64,000 nucleotides of DNA from Coturnix japonica. Its lineage: Eukaryota > Chordata > Aves > Galliformes > Phasianidae. The DNA is taken from NCBI RefSeq assembly GCF_001577835.2, contig NC_029547.1, positions 57,103,754 to 57,167,753 on the forward strand. Direction: 5' to 3'. Of the stretch, positions 53,801-64,000 are shown piece by piece (the stretch's first letter is position 1; every line of letters starts with the position of its first letter). The translations under genes and the position numbers were made by a program. The notes below the pieces were generated by a model. The model was given only the letters and a program-made list of their open reading frames with translations. It was not told the origin of the DNA and ran no database searches.

Positions 53801-56800
53801 TCTGATGGGCAATGAACCACCAGGCCACAGAAATTAGACCGTGTAATAATAGTAAGAATCTCTGCATTCATGTGGAGGTTCCTTCCCAATCCAGATAAAA
53901 CACACTGTTCAAACAGTCTGACCTTTTTAGTAAAACCACTCCCTCACGCTATCAATTTAAATGTGCCCATGTGTGCTCAAGTGGGTGTAAAAACAATAGT
54001 AATAAAACAAATAATTCACATGAAAGTACACAGTGCCCCCCTAGCTTCAGAGTTTAACACCAGGTAAGTTTAAGTACTGCACTACTGTTAGAAAGTCTAA
54101 AAATGTTAACTGTAAAACTCTGGAACACTTGCTGAGCAATCCTTTGCTTCCTTGAAAAGAGGAAACTGTAACTGGACATACAACAGTATGGCTCATGTCT
54201 TCATTTTAGAAAGCAAACTTCCTGTATCTTAATACTATTCCAAGAGCAGCAACCAGAGAGAGTACACAACAGACACTGAGAATGCATGTTCTCCTTTATA
54301 TATTTCCTTCTTAAAAAGTGGCAATACAAATTCCTAAGTTTTAATGCAGTACCTTTTTCTGGTATATCACTCTCTTCAGCTGCCTGTAATTGCAGCATCC
54401 TGTAACTTATTTTTTTAAAGCCAAATAATAACTTGAAATATGTCATTTGAATGAAGGAGGGGAAATAAACAAACATTCTCCTCGTCCTAGCCAACTGGAT
54501 ATTGGAATATGATTTTGCAAAGCTGCCTTTAGCCCACAGCTTGTGGCTTTCTGGAGCTTTCACCTCCAGCTTTCAACCATTAACTGTAGTTTTGTTGCTC
54601 TGAACTACCTCCCAACACTTTCCTCCTTCCTAAAGGGTTTTAAAAAAGTATTTATTGGCATTTTAGCTCACTTAAGAGATGACAGAGATATGATATCTCA
54701 GCAAATCTTTCTTATAAATGAACAGTTCCAAAGTTTTTTTTTCCCCCATACTCCTTAATTCAGAGTTGGAAAATTTTAAATAAGAAACTCCACTAAAATA
54801 AGTGTAACTCCAAAGCGTAGATGCCAGAGACACTATTATCCATTTAAATAAGTGAGACTGCTGTTTATGTTTTTCAATGTTTGCAGTTGAATTATTAGTG
54901 CAGTGCCTTGGCTCCTACTGCCTGCCTAACTACACCTTCTTTCCATTCAGAATAAGTCTTATTTAAACAAAGAACCAGTTCATCAGCCTCTCCCAAAAGC
55001 ATTCAGTTTTACCTGTACTTACACTTATACCTACAATGCAAGGAAGTAAAGCAATGATTAACCAGAAAATGATATTTCCACATGCAAGCAAATACTATTA
55101 CTTTCCATACCTCATTTACATTTAAAGTAAATAAGGACACTCTTGCTCCTGCTGGCGAACACAATAAAGTGTAAGAATGAAAATGAAAGCTCACTAGGAA
55201 AGCCAGCCAACTATGGAATTGAGGTTTATTAATTGTAGTAGTTTTAATTGAAAAATAAAAATCTGACAAGCATGAAATTTAGATTAATCTTCTCAAATCA
55301 GGAAGGAAATTAGGAAAGCACCAAAAATGGGAAAAAAAGGAAAAGGACAAAAAATACAGCATAAATTAAATACCTGTCATATTTTTCTGTCCATGTGTCT
55401 TCTATGTTTTTAAATCTATCCTGATCAAATTCAATTTCCCACTGCAAAATATTGATTTCCTGCAGAGACAAAAGTAGCCAGCAGCAATTCATTACAGTCC
55501 TCACAATGAAAGGAAGAAACGGAACTGCTGGTGTTATGTTTGGCACTGACAGAGATCGAGGTGTTCTACAATGACAAGCTACGTATTTTAAAATAAATTT
55601 GGCAGCAGATAACAATGATTTAGTGCATTACTAATCTGCGTGTTCCAGACCCTGCTGAATGCAATATTGCTTGCAGTGGCTAATTACAAAAGGAAACCCA
55701 TGCTGACACATGATACTTCCCTCTTTCCTTTCTTTTATGTGGAAAGGACATGTAACAAGAGAAACAAAACTTAGTTTTAATGAAGCTCAACACCTTCCTC
55801 CTGCTACTCCTCTTTTCCCCGATTAACATTGGATATTCACTCCTTAGGCTTGTTTTGGAAATTCCAGGCTAACTAAGAAACAGAGCAACTCAATATAAAC
55901 AACTGTAAAACTCACAACAAAGAACAATGAAAACCACAGAATTCTAATATCTTTCAGGTCTAACATATTAGTATGCAGTGGAGTGGAGTGCACTACACAC
56001 ATACTATCACAAAGGAGTGACAGAATGATATTTTCTATAAAGGAATAAGAACACTTTGGGGGGAAAAAAGAAGAAAAAAGCCAAAACTTTGATTTCGATT
56101 TGTATCGATTCAAATAAACAGTATGACCACCCTTATAAAACAGTATGACCACCCTTATAGAATCACAGAATCACAGAATCACAGAATCACAGAATCGTGA
56201 TTATAGATAGCAATGAACATCTGTGATTTTGTGCAGGCATGAAAGAAAGCTGCACTCTTACCTTTTCTAAAGTTCTCTTTTCTTCCTCAGTTTTTTCAAG
56301 CATTGCTTTTGTATGACTAGTGGCTTTACTAAATACTGCCTGCAGAAAAAGCACAGATCAAAATCAAATTAGTTAATTAGTTAATTAGTTGATTAGTTAA
56401 ATCAAATGCTTTAACTAAGTAGAGCCCAGTGTTCAGTTTTGCATCAATGCAAGACTCATGCTCTTGGTTAACCAGAAGTGTGTGGAATTAGACACTAGCG
56501 ACTCGCTCCAGTTTCAAGAAATGACACAGCTATGTTGGATGATGAACTTGTGTTTTGATCACCTAGTTTCTTGAAACTGAAAACAAAAAACAGCATTATT
56601 TATAAAAAAAAATCATATTTTTAAGGGTTTTCCACAATGACTCAACTCACTGAAAACTTGGTTACAAAATACCTATGTCTCAATCCAGATGTGACTTATT
56701 ACAAATGTTAGAGGGTCAAAACTGTAGAACCATAAATGGATTATGCAAGCAGACAGTTAATTTCAACATCATGCACTGTAATAGCAAATTAAAATATTAC

Positions 56801-59800
56801 AACCCATGAACAAAAGATTGATGCAATGTTTAATGCTTAGGTGGACTAATTAACTGAAAGTATCTCTGCTTTGCAGTAGAATCTTAATCACTGGGATAAT
56901 CAGAAACTTAAAGAACTGCAAGCAAAGCAGTGTTTCCTGAGTCCTTCTAGGATCCTCGAAGATAAAATTCCGAGAATCTGCTAAAACAGTGAAGTCTTCT
57001 TAAACAACTGTGATTGTCCCATGAAGAAAAAGTAGTTAAGTTTAAAAGCCAAGTCTGTATAAATTTGCAGACTCAGCAATTTAAATTAGAGCCTTAGAAG
57101 GACTTCAAGGTTTGAGAGGCTGGATGAGGAGGAGTGGCAGAAAGATTTTGTTTCCTTCCTTTACCAGTAAGTAAGCAAATGATCTCTGAACAACTCCTAC
57201 CATGCTCTGCAGAATTCGTAGGGCTTCATCTTTTCCTTCAAGTTTTCTTTGGGCAGCTTCAAGCTCAACTTTCAGCAGTTCAATTTCCTAAAAGCAAAAT
57301 AAAATAGATACACTGAATAAAAGCCAATATAATCTTATTAAATCCTCAACTACAACAGCAGTGTAAATTTGTCCACCTCAAAAAACTCGAATCTTTATCC
57401 TCTATGATTCTTTCTCTACTTACAGTTTGCCTGTGATGAATACACTTTTACACTGTGTGCTAGTGCCAAATAACAAAGAACACTGGTTACTATCCATTTT
57501 ATTTTCCTCCAGTGTATTTGGAAAACAGAACAAAATAAGACACTATATACTGTAGTTCTGCCTTGCTAATAAACTTGCATAAACTAGCATAGGTCTGGAG
57601 CACCTACATGAAGTGAGCAACACTCCTCCCTTCAGACAGAGGCATTTTGTCTCTTCCAAAGAGACAGGTGGAAGTTCACTGCTTTCAATAGTTATCTTTC
57701 CTTCATAACTACGTGGTTATTGACTGTTCATCTCTGGGCTCCCAAGACACTTTGCCTCAGTTCTTCCAGTTCTACTGCTTCAGCAGTTGATACTGGAGTT
57801 GTATTTGTAAGCAGTGCCAATTTGTTACTTTCATCTGTTTGAAAATCAGTAAGGTTTCTTGGCATTCTGATGAAAGCACAAACTAAAAGCCCCAGGACTA
57901 TTTTGATTTTCAAGGTATAATATGGAGTTTGAAAAAAAAAAAGAAAAAAGAAAAAAAAAGTGAAAAAGTGCTAGAAAAGAAGTACAATTCCTCTAACATT
58001 CTTTATATCTTTAAAAATATTTTTTTTCCTGTAAAGTCAGAGGATAAGCTGCATCTCACAGCCTGCTTCTATGGCATAAAATGTAATGAGGCTTCCAAGT
58101 AGCGTTCTAGTTTTGAGAACCTGCATCCATACAATATTCTGAACATACAAATGTCTTCTGCTAAAATAACACCTTGCTTTGATGCATTAAATTGAAATGC
58201 AGACCTTAAGGATAGCGCTCATATTAGCACTACTAACCTCTAGAGCTTCTTGCAGCTGTTGCTTTAGTTCTTCATTTGACACCTCAGCAGTGGATTCTGT
58301 AAGATTCAGGAGACAGTAAAGACATGAGAATTTACTTTAACCTGAAAGCAGGGAACACACAGGGATAGTTGTTGTCTTGTAACTTCTGAAGCTAATAAGC
58401 AAACCTAAGAAATACATGAACACTAAACTCAAACATTATTTCACACTTTAGGAAGCAAACTTAGAAAAAAGACAGTCACGGAGGGCAATTTTAAGTTTTA
58501 ACTTTCCATTTAAAAATTATTATTTTTTTAAAAAACAGACATCTTCACTCCAAAAATAATTTCACTTTTTATATGCACTTTGAGCTGCAACTTTTCATCA
58601 ACTGTATCCAATGCAATCTAGCAAGATTCAACATTTGTATTAACAAGCAGTTCCTGTTGGCATCGTATTTCCCCCAACTAAGCATCACAGAAATGAATTA
58701 ACATGCAGCCTCCTGCTAAATCAGTTGGGTTCATGTGGGACTCAGCCATCTTTTCATGGACATTGCTGTGTGAACGACCTAGAGCCAAGACAGCATCACA
58801 GAGAGCAACGGCAGGAGAACAGTGAAACCAACCAGCATAACATTGCTGTCTTAACATCCCCCCATTGGCACTGCTGAAACCAAGACAGAATAATAACATG
58901 GCTTAGCTGGCAGAAAAGATAGTTCAAACTTACTTTAAAGGAGAGAGAGAAGCAAGTTACATGCAAATACTTCAAGTACAAATAATGGCTAAAAATGCAA
59001 GGTAAAGAAGATAAAGTATGAAGAGCATCCCTGCCCGTATTTGATTTTAGTCACAGTAGTGCTGTCTTCAGATAGAACCTGGATGCCAACACTGAAATAA
59101 CAGAGATGTGTAGATTCTAAAATTAATTTCTTACACTTAAACTATGACAGCCCACAAATTTCAGCTAAATAGCAAACAGGAGTTTGAATATTTAGCCTTA
59201 AACCTCAGAAGCAGTCTCTGGGAACATACATTTAAAGGAGGAGACCAAACAATTCAGTGCAGTGGATTCGTTTAGAGAATGATAACATTGGCCTCCACTA
59301 TAGGACATCCCTTCCAAAGTCAAAACCAAATACCAACAAGGGCCATGGTCTGACTGGCTGCAAGGCAATTCTCCCATTAGAATTTGTGGAGGGACACCCA
59401 AATGCAGCCACTTCACAGCTACCTCCAGCAGGCAGAGGACTTCTTGCAAATCTAGCAATGCCAGCTGCACTGATAGAAGACCTGAAGGATTCGCCTTCAG
59501 CCCCAAGAAGCACTGGACCCCAAGAAGCACATGAGGCAAGTGCACATGGAAACCTTCACAGCTTCTGAGGGTTTTGGCCAACAGCTGAGTCTAATTTTGG
59601 TGATGCCTTGCAGGATAGCTCCACTGCTCAGTGTCGCCAATAACTTTTCTCCTGATGAACAGGGAACTCCAAATTATCCTTACCACAGCTACTTTGTCGA
59701 GCTGGACTCAACAGATGCTTCTTGGGCGATCCATCATGAAAGCTGTTTCTTTTGGAACAGGGAAGAGGGGTAGCATCATTTTCTTCCACTCCTTTTATTG

Positions 59801-60537
59801 ATGACAGTGTGTTGTGAGCCTTCACAGATACCTTCTTAGATCTGAACGAATAGTTTTGTAATTTTTCCCCCTCATAAACACCTCCAGGTCTTCTCCCAAG
59901 TCCATTCCCCAAGTCTCCACATGCCATGTCATCCTCTTCTGCTTCCTCCATCTTACCCTCCACCTGTTTTTTTTTTTGTTTGTTTGTTTTCTTTTTCAGT
60001 GGAGCACACTTCGCTTTCTGTCCACGTAAACACCGCCCCTAACAAAACAGCAGGTATTTCAGCTAGAAAAACAAACAAACAAACAAACAGAACTCTTTAC
60101 TTAAAGCGGCAAAGCAACGCTGAACGAAAAACCCGCAGCTCTCCGCGTGAGCCCGCTCCCAGCTACCTGTCCAGCCTCCAAGTGCTGTCGGTAATCGAAG
60201 CAGAGCCCTTCACCAGCGGGTACCCAGCGGATAGTCAGCACCAACACCTCGCCGCTCCCCCAACACCTTCCTCCCCCGAGGCGAGCGGTGTGGGCCGGCA
60301 GCAGGGCAGGGTGCAGCACAGCACGGCCTCCCCGCAGCTCCGGGGCGGGCTCGCTACCTGCACCGCCCCGTCGGCAGTGCGGGACCGAGGGCTGTAGGCT
60401 CCGGTGTCGTCATCGCGGTTGTTTTCCCCGCTTAATTTTTCCCCCGGTGTCAGTTCTGTCTTTCCCGTGCAGCTTTGGAGGCTGTTCCAAAGCCTTACAG
60501 CTGGACCGCTCATCTGGTTTTTCAAGTTTGCAACCAT
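47893..60537 (-). CDS. CCDC125: Coiled-coil domain-containing protein 125
   Basis: Twelve coding exons, all in phase, 571 codons: 60358-60537, 59684-59963, 58238-58296, 57201-57287, 56262-56339, 55374-55459, 53176-53258, 51981-52096, 51536-51643, 50229-50400, 48624-48757, 47893-48225. Human CCDC125 has about 511 residues. Matching segments include [100 protein letters not shown] and [20 protein letters not shown]. Heptad-rich E/K/L stretches span roughly the exons 58296-51981. The first ATG (60537) has G at -3 and G at +4; a second ATG eight codons on lies in a weaker context. The first exon makes the N-terminus longer than human. The C-terminal tail is divergent but keeps LRKSHSWPS near the end. 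Reported roles in cell motility are thin. No frame lesion was found. Confidence 0.95.
48280..48345 (-). mobile_element. Old CR1 tail remnant
   Basis: 'cactggaagggacccatgag' followed by 'gatcaccatgtccagcac' resembles the reverse complement of the CR1 end. Short and diverged. It lies in the last CCDC125 intron. Confidence 0.55.
49155..49300 (+). mobile_element. CR1 LINE 3' end
   Basis: 'ctcaaggctaggctggacag', 'ccagggcagcctgacctggt' and the tail 'gattctatgattctgtga' identify a + strand CR1 end in a CCDC125 intron. Confidence 0.9.
52324..52605 (-). mobile_element. CR1 LINE 3' fragment, inverted
   Basis: Tail 'acagaatcacagtacatcag', then 'gattggaagggaccttgaaa', 'gggcagcctgttccagtgtt' and 'caccctaccgtaaagaag'-like text. 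It lies in the CCDC125 intron between the exons at 52096 and 53176. Confidence 0.9.
56118..56196. repeat. 21-bp tandem duplication followed by CR1-tail octamers
   Basis: The 21 bases AAACAGTATGACCACCCTTAT are present twice in tandem at about 56118-56159. Directly after lie four head-to-tail copies of the octamer-like CR1 end 'cacagaat' (to 56196). The layout looks like a minimal CR1 3' end flanked by a duplicated target, but no element body remains. It lies 66 bases from the CCDC125 exon ending at 56262. Confidence 0.7.
56358..56403. repeat. (AATTAGTT)n short tandem repeat
   Basis: About five imperfect copies of AATTAGTT, starting about 20 bases upstream (gene sense) of the CCDC125 exon 56262-56339. 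It forms the region where a pyrimidine tract would be expected; the acceptor itself is preceded by a short TTTTTCTGCAG. Confidence 0.7.
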
Positions 60538-60700
60538 AACAAACTGCTGAGAAAGCTGATTTTAATTTATCAGGCAGGAATTACAAATGCGATGTATTAA
60601 ACCAATCCAGGGAGAGATGCAGCAGTTGCTGCTGTTATTAAAATAGGAAACAGTTTGCTGTTCACATTACAAAGCTGTTCACTCACTTCACCCCTTGTGG
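60358..60700 (-). promoter_or_regulatory. CCDC125: CCDC125 first exon and promoter region
   Basis: GC- and CpG-rich sequence at about 60,120-60,440 covers the first coding exon and the start of intron 1. Upstream of the ATG (60537) the sequence turns AT-rich with no TATA box clearly placed. The start site is not determined. Confidence 0.5.
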
Positions 60701-60989
60701 GATGGAGTAATAGTATAAAGGAAAAAAAAAGGTAGCGCCTGTGGAGGTTTGAGGCACAGTTTAATAATAATGATCTAAAAACCCCACATCATACACAACA
60801 TGTGACACACAGTGCAATTCCTCACCAGCCACTGACATCCAGACAATTCCCAAGCAGCAGCAAATCCTCCAGCCAACTCTCCTCAGTTTTATGGTTCCCA
60901 ATTTCACTACACAGTACAGGACACCCGTTGCCAGTTTGGGTCAGCTCTCAGGTTCTTGTCAACCTCAGAATCCTGTCCCGACCTCTGTG

Positions 60990-62235
60990 CTGGAGGAGAT
61001 GGTGGTACAGACCCTCGTGGAAGGTACCAGCGCTGAAGCACATGTGAGGAGGTAATTTGAGACAGCCAGCACGGCTTCACAGAGGGCAGATCCTGCCTGA
61101 CCACTCTGGTGGCCTTCTATGACAGCTTGACAGCATCAGTAGACAAAGGAAAGGCAAATGATATCATCAACCTGGACTTGTGCAAGGCTTTTATCATGAT
61201 CACACAACACGTTCTTATCTTCAAATTGGAGACAGGAATGTGAAGGGTGGACTACTGTGTGTATAAATAATGGGTTGGATGGTCACAGCCAGAGGGCTGT
61301 GGTGGACAGCTCTATGTCCAGATGAAGACTGATGACAAGCGGCGTCCCCTGGGGTCCATCTTGGTACTGGTATTGTCCAACATCTTTATCAATGACTTAG
61401 TGGGATTGAGTGTGCCCTCAGCAAGTGTGTTGATGACACTAAGCTGTGTGGTGCAGTTAACACAATGGAAGGGTGGGCACCATCCAGATGGATCCAGACA
61501 TGCTTGAAAGAGTGGGCCCACATGAACAGAACAAAATTAAGCAAAGCTAAGTACTGAACTTGTGTGACAGTAATCCCTGACATATGTACAGACTGGAAGC
61601 AGAACTCACTGAGAGCAGCCCTGCAGAGGAGGACTTTGGGGTCCCAGTGGAAAAAAGCTGTACATGAGCCAGCGCTGTACTTTTGAGGCCCAGACGGTCA
61701 ACTGTATCCTGGGCTGCATCAACAGAGGTGGCAGCAGGGAGAGGAAAGGGACTGTCCCCCACTACTATGCCTTCGTGAGGCCCCATCTGCAGCACTGCAT
61801 CCAAGCCTAGGGCCACAGCATAGACTGTGGAGCTGTTGGAGTGGGTCCAGAGGAGAGCCACAGCACAATCAGAGGGCTGGAGCACCTGACTTATAAAAAA
61901 AGGTTGAGAAAAATTGGGCTTGTTTAGCAAGAAGGCTCCAGGGTTGTCTCACTGCAACCTTCCATTACTTGAAGGGAGCTTATAAAAGCAGGAGGATTGA
62001 TTTTTACATGGACTAGTAGTAATAGGATAAAGGGAATCGCTTTAAACTCAAATAGGGAAAATCTAGATTACATGTTAGAAAAAAATTCTTCACCCAGAAG
62101 GTGGTGAGGCCCTGGCACAGGTTGCCCTGAGAATTGGTGGATGCCCCATCCCTGGAGGTGTTCACTATCAGGTAGGATGGGGCCCTGAGCAGCCTGATCT
62201 GCAGGGTGGAAACCCAGTCCATGGCAGGCTGGCAT
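60990..62235 (+). mobile_element. CR1 LINE, long 3' portion
   Basis: About 1.2 kb of + strand CR1: 'agccagcacggcttcacaga', 'cagatcctgcctgaccactc', 'tggacttgtgcaaggctttt', 'gaggccccatctgcagcact', then the 3' untranslated words 'gaggccctggcacaggttgc' and 'cctggaggtgttcactatca'. Frames are broken. The terminal ATTCTATGAT-type tail is not seen at the right end. It fills much of the space between CCDC125 and AK6. Confidence 0.92.
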
Positions 62236-63105
62236 GTAGCTGAGAGGAAGCCTTTGGACCTTCCAAAATTGAGAGAATCCTGCTAACTGTGCAAGCAAAG
62301 CTCTAAGTTGAGAGAGGTATGAGGGATGTTGATATTCTACCTGATTCTGTGGACGGGAAGTGTTGGGAAGCAATCTCTCAGCTGTACTCCAGGAAGGCTA
62401 TACACTGGTAGAGGTTTGAGTAGTGGCAAGCCACAGTTGCCCAATTAACACTGGTGTCTGACTGCTCCCATTACTGAAAAGCTGCAAAGGTACAGCATTT
62501 GCCCTTCCCCACTGGGGACTCAGAACAACTGGCACAATCCCAAAGCTAAAGCAGAATCACAAGACTTGTGAAAGAACAAAAACTGCAGTAAAGGAAAAGA
62601 GAAGCCATAGCATATACTGTACTGGGAGCAGCACTGGTAACAGTCCAGAGACACATTTGGTTAGATAAATTAGTGATGAAATGGTTGCATTCTTGCAGGA
62701 ATAAGTGAAAAGCCTGCAGAGCCTATTAACTGCTAAGTGTAATACCAGTTAGTAACTTCATGTGGCACTGTCAGACACATTAAATCAGGAATAAGTTTTG
62801 CAGTATAAATTAGAAGAAAATGAACAAGAGATAGATCTTGACTTAGTCTCAGAAAACAAGCCAGAATTTTAGAGTCTGGGTAAATTAGCTGATAAACAGA
62901 AGCTAGGTCTGGAACCTCTATACCAATTACAGAGTTAGAAAAGAGTCAGATGATATTTTATCCTGAGAATCCTAATGAGAATACTGATCAAAAGAGAGAC
63001 CACTGATGAATGCTGGGATGGAGGGGCCCAACAGGTAGCTGGTTACATGAACAGCACTGTACTAGGTGAGCTTTAAGTGCCTTCCAAAACAAGCCATTCT
63101 ATAAT
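62236..63105. other. Unassigned spacer, CR1-like end at its right
   Basis: No coding segment is recognised. The last bases (about 63064-63105: 'gccttccaaaacaagccatt' then 'ctataattcatgat') look like a diverged CR1 terminus on the + strand, so this stretch may be foreign sequence inserted into one CR1 copy, or the two may be independent. It also holds the expected 3' UTR of AK6 on the - strand. Confidence 0.4.
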
Positions 63106-63201
63106 TCATGATCTGTGTTGGCAGGGTAGCCTGGGAAGCTGAAAAGAAGAAAATTAAGTCTATCCCAATCAAAACCAGAACAGTTGCTTTTTCACCAATT
63201 G

Positions 63202-63852
<651 letters not shown>

Positions 63853-64000
63853 CTGTAACAAAAATGATTTGTGCACATTTGTAAGATTACAGGTGCTATT
63901 AAAAACATCTATAGTTATGTTTACTTTAGCTAGATGACAGCAAAAAAATAGCATGGAGCATTTCATTTACTAATTTATTTTTATTAATTAACGCAATGCA
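63853..64000 (-). other. AK6: AK6 intron running off the window
   Basis: AT-rich sequence upstream (gene sense) of the AK6 exon starting at 63852. No further exon is seen before the edge. Confidence 0.7.

Overview
This is a vertebrate nuclear window, almost certainly from a bird. Coding regions are split into many short exons with GT/AG introns. The interspersed repeats I can recognise are all CR1 LINE fragments, several still ending in the avian tail motif (ATTCTATGAT or its complement). The genes (ANKRD34B, FAM151B, ZFYVE16, CCDC125, AK6) map to human chromosome 5q13-q14, a region that corresponds to the avian Z chromosome. The CR1 content looks galliform, but the species cannot be read from the sequence. 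There are no bacterial, phage or CRISPR features, and I recognised no retrovirus-like element.

Layout. Positions 1-2225 hold CR1 fragments and unassigned DNA. A G-rich 16-bp minisatellite (2226-2752) abuts a TATA-containing CpG promoter. From there ANKRD34B runs on the + strand: three or four candidate untranslated exons, then one coding exon at 7191-8726. Tail-to-tail with it on the - strand is FAM151B (coding 13634-18220), followed upstream by ZFYVE16 (coding 21227-40464, with an untranslated first part reaching a CpG promoter near 47.4-47.8 kb), CCDC125 (47893-60537) and the 3' half of AK6 (63202-63852, running off the right edge). These four genes are head-to-tail on the - strand.

Reading the exons by hand gave a complete in-frame CCDC125 (12 exons, 571 codons) and an intact ANKRD34B (511 codons). 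ZFYVE16 (17 coding exons, about 1,490 codons) carries one in-frame stop and three single-base frame changes in otherwise well-conserved coding sequence. FAM151B lacks a conserved block of about 30 residues; where it should lie, the window instead holds a tract of about 315 bases almost devoid of cytosine on the + strand.

The genes do not form one pathway. ZFYVE16 (endofin) is an early-endosome PI3P-binding scaffold. CCDC125 is a coiled-coil protein. AK6 is a nuclear adenylate kinase/ATPase of ribosome maturation. FAM151B belongs to the menorin family. ANKRD34B is an ankyrin-repeat protein. The main points of interest are the ZFYVE16 lesions, the FAM151B gap with its C-depleted tract, the very tight CCDC125/ZFYVE16 junction with two NRF1-like palindromes, the promoter minisatellite, and the joining of two blocks that are far apart in human. 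I found no wholly new biological system.
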